This document shows, piece after piece, positions 22,741 to 31,179 of a stretch of 63,043 nucleotides of DNA (positions are counted from its first letter, which is position 1; the number at the start of each line of letters is the position of its first letter). The stretch spans positions 1-63,043 of the forward strand of contig NZ_FOBF01000034.1 in the NCBI RefSeq assembly GCF_900109355.1, read 5' to 3'. The position numbers and the translations under genes were made by a program. Under the pieces are notes generated by a model that was not told the DNA's origin, did not search any database, and saw only the letters and a program-made list of their open reading frames with translations. This DNA is from Nonomuraea pusilla. Its GTDB lineage: Bacteria; Actinomycetota; Actinomycetes; Streptosporangiales; Streptosporangiaceae.

Positions 22741-23849
22741 GGCATCACCGTACCGCCGGGCGACGGGTCCGGGACCGCACCCGGACCGGTGGCCGGCGAC
22801 GTCCCGGCCGTACCCCCCGGCGCGTGATCCGGCGCCGCGGTCGTCCGGCTGACCGGCAGCGGTCGCAGGCAGGCCGCGTTGTGCCCGGCCGGACGCCGAT
22901 CCACCGGGCCGAGCGCGGGATCGGTCGTACGGCAGCCGTCGTCGGCCAGCGGGCAGCGGGGATGGAACGCGCAACCGTCCGGCCGCGCACCCGGGTCGGG
23001 GACATCACCGCCCAGCACCACGCGGCTCCCCCGCTCGCGCGGGTCCGGATGCAGCACCGACGACATGAGCGCCCGGGTGTACGGGTGCGCCGGCGCTTCG
23101 ATGACCGTACGGGGCGGACCCTCCTCGACGATCCGGCCGAGGTACATGACGGCCAGCCGGTCGGCATAGTGCGCGACGGTGGCGAGGTCGTGCGTGATCA
23201 GGAGGATGCCGGTCCCGCCGCCGTCGCACAGCTCGCGCAGCAGCCCGAGGACTCCCGCGCGCACGGAGACGTCGAGCATCGAGACGGGCTCGTCGGCGAT
23301 CAGGAGGCTCGGGTCGAGCACGAGGCCGGCGGCGATCGCGACCCGCTGGCGTTGCCCGCCCGACAGCTCACGCGGACGCCGCGGCAGGAAAGTCCCGGCA
23401 GGCCGCAGGCCCGCGCGTTCGAGCGCGTCCACGGCCTTGGCTCGCCGCTGCTCCGCCGAGCCGCCGAGGCGGTGGATCAGCAGCGGCTCCTCGACGATCG
23501 ACGCGACCGTGCAGCGCGGGTCCAGCGAGCCGTACGGGTCCTGGAGGACCATCTGCATCCGCCGCCGCCAGGGCCGCATCGCGCGAGCCCCGAGGCCCTC
23601 GATCGCGGAGCCGTCGATGCGTACGGTCCCGCGGGACGGGGTCACCAGGCCGAGGATGCTCTGGGCGGTCGACGTCTTGCCCGAGCCCGACTCGCCGACC
23701 AGCGCGACGAGCTCGCCCCGATCGACGTGCAGCGACACGCCGTCGACGGCTCGCACCACGCGGGCCGGCCGCCGAGCCACCCGATCGGCGACCGTACGCG
23801 GAACACGGTGGTGGAGGACCAGGTCCTCGACCTCGAGAAGATGACTCAT
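22737..23849 (-). CDS. Oligopeptide ABC transporter ATPase (OppF/DppF-like)
   Basis: Walker A is GESGSGKTS, the signature LSGGQRQRV, Walker B LLIADEPVSMLD and the switch His LLITHD. The C-terminal extension CAFHPRCPLADDGC is typical of oligopeptide ATPases. With the second ATPase it drives import through the two permeases. The last 50 residues are Pro/Gly-rich, longer than usual. A 61-bp gap separates it from the other ATPase gene, the widest inside the transporter block. Confidence 0.88.
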   Translation of the reverse strand: MSHLLEVEDLVLHHRVPRTVADRVARRPARVVRAVDGVSLHVDRGELVALVGESGSGKTSTAQSILGLVTPSRGTVRIDGSAIEGLGARAMRPWRRRMQMVLQDPYGSLDPRCTVASIVEEPLLIHRLGGSAEQRRAKAVDALERAGLRPAGTFLPRRPRELSGGQRQRVAIAAGLVLDPSLLIADEPVSMLDVSVRAGVLGLLRELCDGGGTGILLITHDLATVAHYADRLAVMYLGRIVEEGPPRTVIEAPAHPYTRALMSSVLHPDPRERGSRVVLGGDVPDPGARPDGCAFHPRCPLADDGCRTTDPALGPVDRRPAGHNAACLRPLPVSRTTAAPDHAPGGTAGTSPATGPGAVPDPSPGGTVMP

Positions 23850-23910
23850 GGCTTCCTGATCAGGTGCGGGTGGCCGAGCCGCAAGGGGCTTCCGGCCGAA
23901 GGGCGGTGGG

Positions 23911-24876
23911 TCATGGGGTCCTGCCGGTCAGGTGGCAGGCGGCCCGGCGGGCCGGAGCGACCGGGGTGAGGGCGGGCTCCGTGAGGGAGCAGCGGTCCTC
24001 GGTGTCGGGGCAGCGGCTGCGGAAGGCGCAGCCCGCGAGGGGGACGTCGAGGGCGGGTGGGCCGCCGCCGATGGAGCGAAGCGGACGCTCGGCGCCGAGG
24101 ACGGGCGTCGCCTCGTAGAGCAGTCGCGTGTAGGGGTGGCGCGGCGCGGTGTAGAGCCCCACGGTCGGCCCCTCCTCGACCGCGCGGCCGGCGTACATCA
24201 CCATCGCCCGGTCGCAGAGCTGGCCGACGAGCCCGAGGTCGTGGCTGATGAGCACGACGGCCAGCCCCAGCTCGTCCGCCAGCCGGTCGAGCAGTTCGAG
24301 GATCTGCGCCTGCACGACGACGTCCAGCGCCGTCGTCGGCTCGTCGGCGAACAGCACGCGCGGCTCGCCCGCGAGTGCCATCGCGATGCACGCGCGCTGG
24401 CGCATCCCACCCGACAGCTCATGCGGGTAGCGGGCCACGTTGCGGGCCGCCATCCCGACCCGTTCGAGGAGCTCACCGGCCTGCCGCAGCGCCGCCCGCC
24501 GCGACACCCGCCGGTCGCGGGGCAGGACCTCGGCGATCTGGCTGCCCACAGTCCGTACGGGATTGAGCGCGTTCAGCGCCCCCTGGAAGACGATCGAGAG
24601 GTCACCCCAGCGATAGGGCGCCATCGCGGCGTCACCGCCGGGCAGCACCTCCTGCCCGTCCACGCGGACCGAACCCGAGACCGACGCGGCGGCCCCCAGC
24701 AGCCCGAGCACGGCGAGCACGGTGGTGGTCTTCCCGCAGCCCGACTCCCCGACCAGCGCCAGCCGGTCCCCGGGGCGCACGTCGAAGCTCACGCCGCGTA
24801 CGGCATGGACGTCCCGCCCGCCGGGCCCGTCGAACCACACATGGAGATCACGAACTTCCAGTACCGGTCCCTTCAT
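23911..24876 (-). CDS. Oligopeptide ABC transporter ATPase (OppD/DppD-like)
   Basis: The 321 residues contain Walker A GESGCGKTTT, LSGGMRQRACIAMAL, Walker B VLFADEPTTALD, the His switch LISHD and the oligopeptide-type Cys tail CAFRSRCPDTEDRC. The ATG overlaps the stop of the permease gene (ATGA), so it is translationally coupled. Confidence 0.88.
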   Translation of the reverse strand: MKGPVLEVRDLHVWFDGPGGRDVHAVRGVSFDVRPGDRLALVGESGCGKTTTVLAVLGLLGAAASVSGSVRVDGQEVLPGGDAAMAPYRWGDLSIVFQGALNALNPVRTVGSQIAEVLPRDRRVSRRAALRQAGELLERVGMAARNVARYPHELSGGMRQRACIAMALAGEPRVLFADEPTTALDVVVQAQILELLDRLADELGLAVVLISHDLGLVGQLCDRAMVMYAGRAVEEGPTVGLYTAPRHPYTRLLYEATPVLGAERPLRSIGGGPPALDVPLAGCAFRSRCPDTEDRCSLTEPALTPVAPARRAACHLTGRTP

Positions 24877-25829
24877 GACTCCTCCATCACGGTCGCAGCC
24901 GTACGCCCGCTGAGTCGCGGGCCGGACTCGGACCCGCCACCGTCGTCCTCGCCGCCACCCGCCGGCGTCGCGCGCAGCCGGACCCGTCGCGGGGGCAGGT
25001 GGTCGCGCTGGAGCTGGGGGTTGGCGATCTCGGCGACGCCCTGGCCGATGACGCTGCAGGCCACGACCACGGCGGCGATGCACAAGCCCGGAGGGACGAA
25101 GGCCCACCAGGCGCCGGCGCTGAGGGCCGACCGGCTGAAGGCGTGCTCGATCATGCGGCCCCAGGAGACGCTCGTCGGATCGCCGAGACCGAGGAACGCC
25201 AGCGCGGCCTCGGCGAAGATCGCGGTGGCCACCGTCAGCGCGGCGTTCGCGACGACGAGCGGGGTGAGGTGCGGCAGCAGGTGACGCGTGACGATCCGCA
25301 GATGGCTGCTGCCCAGGCCGCGGGCGCGCACGATGTAGCCGCGCTCGCGCAGCGACATCGTCTGGGCACGGGTGAGCCGCGCCATCTGCGTCCACGACAG
25401 CAGCCCGATGACCAGGATGATGTGGTCCAGGCTCGGTCCCCAGATGGCAGCGACGACGATCATGAACGGCAGCGCCGGGACGACGAGGAAGTAGTCGGTG
25501 ACGCGCATGAGGACGGTGTCCACCCAGCCGCCCGCGTAACCCGCGAGAACCCCGACGGCACAGCCGATCAGGACCGCGACGAGGCTGGCCGCCGCACCGA
25601 CGATCAGTACCGTACGCGCACCGTGCAACAGCAGTGAGAGCACGTCCTGGCCCGCGTCGTCGAGCCCGAGGAGATGAGCGGAGGAGGGCCCGCCGAAGAC
25701 CGGACCGACGCGGCGCCCGGCCTCGCCGGCCGCCAGTAGCGGCGCGAACAGCGCGACCAGAAGTGTCAGCGCGAGGACTCCGGCCGCGACGGCGATCGCG
25801 GGCCGGCGGAGGAACCGGAACTGGCTCAT
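24873..25829 (-). CDS. Oligopeptide ABC transporter permease (DppC-like)
   Basis: The 318 residues have about six membrane spans (first at about 12-33, AVAAGVLALTLLVALFAPLL). The EAA loop lies near RARGLGSSHLRIVTRHLLPH, followed by LTPLVV. The start MSQFRFLRR overlaps the stop of the other permease. About 40 Gly/Ser/Arg-rich residues follow the last span, an unusual cytoplasmic tail. It pairs with the DppB-like subunit to form the channel. Confidence 0.87.
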   Translation of the reverse strand: MSQFRFLRRPAIAVAAGVLALTLLVALFAPLLAAGEAGRRVGPVFGGPSSAHLLGLDDAGQDVLSLLLHGARTVLIVGAAASLVAVLIGCAVGVLAGYAGGWVDTVLMRVTDYFLVVPALPFMIVVAAIWGPSLDHIILVIGLLSWTQMARLTRAQTMSLRERGYIVRARGLGSSHLRIVTRHLLPHLTPLVVANAALTVATAIFAEAALAFLGLGDPTSVSWGRMIEHAFSRSALSAGAWWAFVPPGLCIAAVVVACSVIGQGVAEIANPQLQRDHLPPRRVRLRATPAGGGEDDGGGSESGPRLSGRTAATVMEES

Positions 25830-26791
25830 GCGGTGATCCTGGGGTCGAGTCGCAGACAGACGAGATCGGAGACGTAGTTGCAGACGACCACGACGACCGT
25901 GAGGACCAGGAACGCACCCTGCAGCATCGGGTAGTCGCGCGAGGTCACCGCGCTGTAGACGGCGCGGCCGATGCCCGGCCACGAGAAGACCGTCTCGATC
26001 AGCACGACACCCCCGACGACGGAGCCGAGCGTGAGCGCGATCATCGTCGAGATCGGCAGCATCGCGTTGCGCAGCACGTGGCGGCGCACGATGCGGGGCG
26101 TCGACAGGCCCTTGGCGCGTGCGGTCAGCACGTAGTCCTCGGAGAGGGTCTCCAGCGTCGCGGTGCGCGTGAGCAGCGCGTACTGACCGAAGAGGGTGAG
26201 GCCCACCACGAGTGAGGGGAGTGTCATGTGCCAGAGCACGTCGACCGCGTGCTGCCACGCGCTCGGCTCGATCAGGAACTCGTCGACACGGCCGCCCGAG
26301 GGGAAGACGCCGCCGAGGAGGAAGAGCAGCAGCAGCCCGACCCACTGCGCCGGAAGGGCGTAGACGGCCAGCGACGAGACGGTCAAGGCCCGGTCCGTCC
26401 GGGTTCCCCGCCGTACCGCGCCCAGCACACCGGTCGCGATGCCGGCGACGATCGCCACCACCGTGCCGAGCAGAACCATCGGCAGTGTGTTGCCGAGGGC
26501 CTCGCCCAAATTCTTGGAGACGGGCTGGCCGTTGGCGAACGACCGCCCGAGGTTCCCGTGCGCGAGCTCGCGGAGGTAGGCCACGTACTGCGCGCCGATC
26601 GACCGGTCGAGGCCGAATTCGTGGCGCAGCGCCTGTTGCTGGGCGACGGTCGAGTTCGGCACACGGGCGAGGTTGCTCACCGCGTCGCCGGGGACGACGC
26701 GGAAGAGCAGGAAGTTGAGGCTGACCGCGCAGAAGATCGTGATCAGCGCCACCGCAGTCCGGCGGAGAACGAGGTCGAGGCCGCGGTTCAT
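25826..26791 (-). CDS. Oligopeptide ABC transporter permease (DppB-like)
   Basis: The 321 residues begin with the usual DppB span (LDLVLRRTAVALITIFCAVS) and FRVVPGDAV. The periplasmic-type loop is FGLDRSIGAQYVAYLRELAH then GNLGRSF. The EAA loop is ARAKGLSTPRIVRRHVLRNA, followed by MLP. It lies four bases after the binding-protein stop and overlaps the next permease by ATGA. Confidence 0.88.
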   Translation of the reverse strand: MNRGLDLVLRRTAVALITIFCAVSLNFLLFRVVPGDAVSNLARVPNSTVAQQQALRHEFGLDRSIGAQYVAYLRELAHGNLGRSFANGQPVSKNLGEALGNTLPMVLLGTVVAIVAGIATGVLGAVRRGTRTDRALTVSSLAVYALPAQWVGLLLLFLLGGVFPSGGRVDEFLIEPSAWQHAVDVLWHMTLPSLVVGLTLFGQYALLTRTATLETLSEDYVLTARAKGLSTPRIVRRHVLRNAMLPISTMIALTLGSVVGGVVLIETVFSWPGIGRAVYSAVTSRDYPMLQGAFLVLTVVVVVCNYVSDLVCLRLDPRITA

Positions 26792-26795
26792 CGGC

Positions 26796-28421
26796 TCAGC
26801 CGGAGCGCCGCACGTCGGCGAACGCGTTGGTCGAGAGGAAGTCGGTCGTGTACGGGCTGGTCACGAAGCCGTCCCAGGTGGAGGCGTGCGCGTTGAGGAT
26901 CGCCCTCGCGTAGAGCGGGATCCACGGCAGGTCGTCGTCGAGGATCTGCTGCATGCGGTCCACGATCGCCTTGCGCTTCGCCGGGTCGAGCTCGGTGGCC
27001 TGCTGCTGGAGCAGGCCGTCGTAGGTCTTGTCGCAGTAGCCCGCATCGTTGAGGTTGGCGAGCTGGCCGCAGCTGAGGACGCTGAGCTGCAGCGTCGGGT
27101 CGTAGAGTGACATCCAGTTGTTGAGGAAGAGGTCGGTGTCGAGGTACTTGTCGTCCGGCCCGTGGACGGCGGAGACGAACGAGCTGGCATCCGACGGAGC
27201 GGCCTCGACCTTGACACCGATGCGGCCGAGGTCGTTCCTGATGCTCTCGAACTGGCGCTCCCTCTCGCCTGCGACGAAGCGCACCTTGTAGCTCATCGGG
27301 TGTCCGTTCGCGGTCCGCACGCCGTCGGCGCCGCGCTTGAAGCCGAGCGCGTCGAGCTGACGGCCGGCCCCGTCGGGGTCGAAGGCCGGCAGCTTGACGC
27401 CGGTCGCGGTCCAGCCGCCGCCGATACTCGGGGGCAGCAGGGTGTCGATGACGGTTCCGGTGCCCACGGTCGCGGTGGCGGTGAGCTGCGGACGGTTGAT
27501 CGCCGACGCGAACGCCTTGCGCACACGAGGGTCGAGCAGTTCGCGGTGCTCCGGCTTGGCCTTGTTGGAGTTGAAGCCGAGCACGAAGACGTCGGCGCTC
27601 GGCACCTTGCTCACGCGCAGCCTGCCGTCGCCCTTGAGCTGGTCAACGACGGTCGCCGGGACGACCTTGGCCTGGTCGATCTCGTTGTTGCGCAGCGCGG
27701 AGACCATCGCGTCGCCCGAACTGTAGAGGCGGATGCCGACGGCCTGCACCTTCGGACGTTGCCCGTAGTAGTTCGCGTTCCGCTTCAGCAGCAGGAACTC
27801 GTCCTTGCGGTATTCGGAGAGTGCGAACGGACCGCCGGACACCACGGGCGCGCTGTTCGCGAAGCGCCGCAGCCCGGAGCCGTCACCGGCCGCGGCGGAC
27901 GCGTAGATGTGCTGGGGAAGGACGGGCAGCATCGCGAGCTGGGCGAGGGCGGTGCTCAGCGGCGCCGCCAGCTTGATCACGAGCGTGTGGTCGTCGGGCG
28001 CGCTCGCCGACGTCACGCCGTTGAGCAGGAACGCCAGGCCGGCGGTGGACGACTTGGCGAACTTCAGCGTCGTCTGGATCGTCCACAGGGCGTCCGCCGA
28101 GGTGAGGGGCCGCCCGTCGCTCCACTTGGCGCCCGGGTGAAGGTGGAAGGTCATCGTCGTCCCGTCCTTCGAGGTCTCCCACGAGCTCGCGAAGTCGGGA
28201 ACCACCTGCTCGCCCTTGTATCCGACGAGGTAGGGGTAGATGTTGCGCATCACCGAGAGCGGCAGTACGTACTGTGCGACGAACGGGTTCAGCGAGTCGA
28301 CCGGGCTGTCGGTGATCCCGATGCGCAGTGTCTGGCCACCAGACTCCGTTGACGACGACCCGCAGGCGGTCGTCCCGGCCACCGTGGCGAGTGTGGCCAC
28401 GATGAGCATCTTCCTCAACAT
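26796..28421 (-). CDS. Peptide-binding lipoprotein (SBP family 5)
   Basis: The 541-residue solute-binding protein has a lipoprotein signal (MLRKMLIVATLATVAGTTAC, lipid-modified Cys at about 20). Family 5 landmarks follow: DSPVDSLNPFV, PDFASSWETSKDGTTMTFHL, HPGAKWSDGRPLTSADALW and VRKAFASAINRP. It captures peptides outside the membrane and delivers them to the two permeases. It is first in the operon, and an operator with a probable promoter lies within 55 bp upstream. Confidence 0.88.
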   Translation of the reverse strand: MLRKMLIVATLATVAGTTACGSSSTESGGQTLRIGITDSPVDSLNPFVAQYVLPLSVMRNIYPYLVGYKGEQVVPDFASSWETSKDGTTMTFHLHPGAKWSDGRPLTSADALWTIQTTLKFAKSSTAGLAFLLNGVTSASAPDDHTLVIKLAAPLSTALAQLAMLPVLPQHIYASAAAGDGSGLRRFANSAPVVSGGPFALSEYRKDEFLLLKRNANYYGQRPKVQAVGIRLYSSGDAMVSALRNNEIDQAKVVPATVVDQLKGDGRLRVSKVPSADVFVLGFNSNKAKPEHRELLDPRVRKAFASAINRPQLTATATVGTGTVIDTLLPPSIGGGWTATGVKLPAFDPDGAGRQLDALGFKRGADGVRTANGHPMSYKVRFVAGERERQFESIRNDLGRIGVKVEAAPSDASSFVSAVHGPDDKYLDTDLFLNNWMSLYDPTLQLSVLSCGQLANLNDAGYCDKTYDGLLQQQATELDPAKRKAIVDRMQQILDDDLPWIPLYARAILNAHASTWDGFVTSPYTTDFLSTNAFADVRRSG

Positions 28422-28446
28422 GGCGCGACCCTAGTCAGGCGCCTGC

Positions 28447-28827
28447 TTAAAAGTCAATGAACTTTATGTTTGACCTTAGGTGCGCTTCTTCTGACAGGGA
28501 ACCGGTTGCCGGGCTGGAGCGGTCTCCTGGGGCCGGCGAGGCGCCGCCCGGGACGAGCCGCCCGCCGAGGTAGCCGAGCCCGATGGTGCACGTGACGAAG
28601 ATGATCTCGGAGAGGCAGGCGGCGAGCAGGAACCCGCGGAACGACAGGTCGACGATCCCCGCGGTGATCGCGCCCTTCCCCCTTCCTCCTGGGACGAAGC
28701 GGACGCCGACCACGGATGACACGCCGTACCGCTGGATGCGGTCCGACACCCACGCCAGCACCGAGCGGCGCCTCGGGCTGCAGCGGCGTTTGATCTGCAT
28801 CGCCTGCATGGCGCGCGGGAACGGCAC
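28447..28827 (-). pseudogene. DedA-family (VTT) membrane protein, C-terminal fragment
   Basis: The middle of this frame (28555-28749) reads RYGVSSVVGVRFVPGGRGKG, AITAGIVDLSFRGFLLAACL and LGYLGGRL, the second half of a DedA protein with its RFxPGGR motif. The first half, including the first re-entrant loop, is absent and replaced by a basic stretch without homology. The tail overlaps the operator of the peptide operon. It is probably a broken gene. Confidence 0.6.
28453..28474. promoter_or_regulatory. FadR-type GntR operator before the peptide operon
   Basis: GTCAATGAAC-TTTATGTTTGAC is an imperfect palindrome (GTCAA...TTGAC). Its reverse complement agrees with the site at 21956-21977 at about 15 of 22 positions. 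It lies 32 bp before the ATG of the binding protein, where a repressor would cover the promoter. Confidence 0.6.
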
Positions 28828-28919
28828 GCCTGGACGAGAGAGGTCGAGCGCATCGGCCGCCCGGAGCCGTTCAGCGACTCCATAGCTGTGGACAGCGGCT
28901 GTGCCCTATTGTCGCGATC

Positions 28920-29354
28920 ATGACGCGGTGGACATGGGGGTGCTTAGTCGCTGTTGTCCTGCCGTTCTTCGGCGCGCTCATCTTGGTGTTCGGGTTCGTC
29001 ATGCCGCCCGTCTGGCGTGACGACGACCGCCTCGACGCCTTGCTGGACCGAGTACTGACCCACCCGCTCCCGCCAGAGACCAGCGAGCTATCCGACCAGC
29101 GCGATGCGGACTTCGGCCGTGGCCTGTTCGGAGGCAACGGCGACTACTGCGACTACCGCATCAGGATCGTCCTGCAGACCAAGCGCACGCAGGAGGAGAT
29201 CCGCAGGCACTACGGAAAGGCCACGATCAAAGGAGCCGAAGAGAACGCGACACTCTCCTTGTTCTTCGAAGACACAGGAGACACGTCGGGCCGCCGTGTG
29301 ATCGTCGAGGTCACCGACAGGCACGGCAGCGACTGGGACTGGCGTTGCACGTAG
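28920..29354 (+). CDS. Membrane-anchored protein of unknown function (copy B)
   Basis: This is a 144-residue paralogue of the protein at 13191-13616. It has one N-terminal span (VAVVLPFFGALILVFGFVM) and PPVWRDDDRLDALLDRVLTH. The CDYRIRI, KATIKGAEENATL, GRRVIVEV and WDWRC blocks are shared. The 20 bases before the start (CCTATTGTCGCGATC) also match copy A. It opens a duplicated block that continues with broken pieces of the GntR and XRE genes. Confidence 0.7.
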   Translation: MTRWTWGCLVAVVLPFFGALILVFGFVMPPVWRDDDRLDALLDRVLTHPLPPETSELSDQRDADFGRGLFGGNGDYCDYRIRIVLQTKRTQEEIRRHYGKATIKGAEENATLSLFFEDTGDTSGRRVIVEVTDRHGSDWDWRCT

Positions 29355-29369
29355 AGGCGAGCCGTCACC

Positions 29370-29490
29370 TCACCGGCAGGCGTCCTCCAGCTCGTGACGA
29401 TCGGTCGGAAGCAGTACCTCAACCACGACCAGCGGACGACCGGAAGCGTCCCGGACCGCGCCGTACACCGCCAGCAGCGGCACGTTCTTC
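29370..29490 (-). pseudogene. 3' fragment of a KorSA-like GntR gene
   Basis: KNVPLLAVYGAVRDASGRPL then VVVEVLLPTDRHELEDACR matches the last 39 residues of the GntR protein at 13627-14358. The frame breaks at the CTTCG junction at 29489-29493. Confidence 0.8.
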
Positions 29491-29580
29491 GAACCGCCCG
29501 CCGAGCCCTCACAAGCCGCCGAGTGGAGCCGCTCGGCTGAACACCGGCCGGTCAACCAGTTGCTTTGCCGAGTTGTTCTT
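29491..29580 (+). pseudogene. 3' fragment of the XRE-TPR regulator gene
   Basis: The bases after the junction match 16450-16540: CCGCCCGCCGAGCCCTCAC, GAACACCGGCCG and a shared tail up to TTCT(C/T)CTAG. It contains only the last dozen codons of the regulator plus downstream sequence. Confidence 0.75.
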
Positions 29581-29847
29581 CTAGATATCAGGCGGCGGCG
29601 CGGCGCGCCGCCGTACCGCGGTCCGGCGCTTGCCCGCCGCGCGGGCATGCGGCCTGGGGGCCGGTCCTGAGCGGCAGCAGCGCCAGCCCGCCACGCCGAC
29701 CGCCACGCCCGCCGACCCGAGCGAACTCGCCGACCCCAGCGCCACGCCACCGAAACGCAGCATCAGCCTCGGTCTCAGCCCTTTCGCCGTCTCCGTCGCC
29801 CCGGTCGCCCGCGCGGACGGCCACCCCGTGGCGGCGGGAGGGCCCAC

Positions 29848-30300
29848 TCAGGCGCCCTCGATTCGGCGGGTGAGGGCCTGGCCTGCGGGGAGGTCCTGTA
29901 CGAAGGCTCGTAGGGCGGCCATGGCCGGTTCGAGGTCGGCGGGCAGGGCGTCGATGGAGGCGTAGAGGTCGTTCTCGATCGCGGCGATCCGGCGGGCGAG
30001 GTCCTGGCCTTCCTGGGTGAGGGTGAGTTCGATGTGGCGGCGGTCGTGCTCGGGGGTCTCGCGGTGGACGAGCCCGGCTTGCACGAGCCGTTCGACGAGG
30101 CGGCTCGGGCTGTTGCCGCTCTCGCAGACGAGCAGGTCGCCGAGGCCGGACAGGGTGAGGGGCTGGCGGTCCTGGAGGAGGCGCAGGACCTCGGCCTGCG
30201 ACGAGGTGACGCCCAGCGGCTTGAGCGCCTGGCCGAGCAGCCGGTTGCCCTCGCGCTGGGCGGCCAGGACCAGGTAGCGGAACTCCTCAGCGGGACGCAT
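29848..30300 (-). CDS. MarR-family regulator
   Basis: The 150 residues form a MarR winged helix: ALKPLGVTSSQAEVLRLLQD, LTLSGLGDLLVCESGNSPSR, LVERLVQAGLV, and the wing PEHDRRHIELTLTQEG. Dimer helices lie at both ends. Its ATG overlaps the end of the MBL-fold gene by 14 bases, so both are made from one message. A 20-bp palindrome before that operon is the likely operator, giving autoregulation with release by a small aromatic or acyl ligand (inferred). Confidence 0.85.
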   Translation of the reverse strand: MRPAEEFRYLVLAAQREGNRLLGQALKPLGVTSSQAEVLRLLQDRQPLTLSGLGDLLVCESGNSPSRLVERLVQAGLVHRETPEHDRRHIELTLTQEGQDLARRIAAIENDLYASIDALPADLEPAMAALRAFVQDLPAGQALTRRIEGA

Positions 30301-31147
30301 GCGCGGTGCTCTCGACGGCGGCGAGCGCGGCGGCGGCCCGGGGGTCGTGGGCGGCCAGGATCGTCACTCCAGGGTTGCGGCGGCGGAACTCGTTGACCAG
30401 CGCGGTGCTGGCGCGCAGCCCTTCCTCCTCGCCGACCCCAGGGAGGCGGCCTTCCCGCAGCAGGTGGTCGTCGTAGGTGAGGTCGCCGACCATCAGCAGC
30501 GGGTCGCGGCCCGGCCGGCGGACGAGCAGGGACATCGATCCAGGGGTGTGGCCGGGGGTCGGGACCAGCACCAGGGAGCCGTCCCCGAACAGGTCGTGGC
30601 CCTCGGTGAAGGGAGCGATGCCGGGCACGGGCCGGAACTCGGGGTGGCGCGGGCGCAGCCCGGGGAGCTCGATGTGGTCGCGCAGCAGCCCGCGCATCTC
30701 GGGGCGGGGCTCGTGGAGCGAGGCCCACTCCTGCGCGCTGACCATGATGTCGGCGTGGGTCAGCTCCCGTAGTCCGCCGATGTGGTCCTGGTGCAGGTGG
30801 GAGATGATCGCGGTTCTGACGTCGGCGATGTCGTGGCCCTGGGCCGCCAGCCGAGCGGTGAGGGTCTGGTCCTCACCGATCTCGAAGCGGGCCAGGCGCT
30901 TGTAGAACAGCCCGGTCGGCCCGCCGGGGAAGTAGCGCGGGTCGGTGACCGACGCGCGGTCCTGGCCGGTGTCGAACAGCACCAGCCCGTTCTCGTGCTC
31001 GATCACGTACACGTTGATGGGGCGGGGTGCGGTCCACCGGCGCGAGGTCATGACCCACCAGTAGAGGGGCTTGCCGGAGGCCAGGACGTGTTCGGGGTGG
31101 ATGCTCACGGTGCCGGTGCTCACCACGGAGACGTTCTTGATTGTCAC
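30287..31147 (-). CDS. MBL-fold hydrolase, N-acyl homoserine lactonase-like
   Basis: The 286 residues carry the metal motif HLHQDHIGG (HxHxDH), GHTPGSMSLLV, DLTYD and the late His in AAHDP. The N-terminal half (PINVYVIEHENGLVLFDTGQ) resembles the lactonase group that opens homoserine lactones, but other lactones are possible. The GTG at 31147 (VTIKNVSVV) was chosen because ATG 31168 lies inside the operator palindrome; neither has a good ribosome site. It follows a FAD monooxygenase and precedes the MarR gene. Confidence 0.8.
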   Translation of the reverse strand: MTIKNVSVVSTGTVSIHPEHVLASGKPLYWWVMTSRRWTAPRPINVYVIEHENGLVLFDTGQDRASVTDPRYFPGGPTGLFYKRLARFEIGEDQTLTARLAAQGHDIADVRTAIISHLHQDHIGGLRELTHADIMVSAQEWASLHEPRPEMRGLLRDHIELPGLRPRHPEFRPVPGIAPFTEGHDLFGDGSLVLVPTPGHTPGSMSLLVRRPGRDPLLMVGDLTYDDHLLREGRLPGVGEEEGLRASTALVNEFRRRNPGVTILAAHDPRAAAALAAVESTAHASR

Positions 31148-31159
31148 GAGAGTTACATT

Positions 31160-31179
31160 ACACGACATATATGTCGTGT
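31160..31179. promoter_or_regulatory. 20-bp perfect palindrome, probable MarR operator
   Basis: ACACGACATA followed by its exact reverse complement TATGTCGTGT. It lies 13 bp before the MBL-fold start and touches the stop codon of the monooxygenase gene (31179-31181). Size and symmetry suit a MarR dimer, and the only MarR gene nearby is in this operon. Confidence 0.75.

Noticed and set aside
24873..26345. A 490-codon frame that would extend the DppC-like permease upstream
   Set aside because: The first 172 codons overlap the other permease and are Arg-rich. The ATGA-coupled ATG at 25829 begins the family match.
28441..28920. The 28447-28827 frame as a functional DedA gene
   Set aside because: Only the C-terminal half of the family is present and its tail overlaps the operator of the peptide operon.
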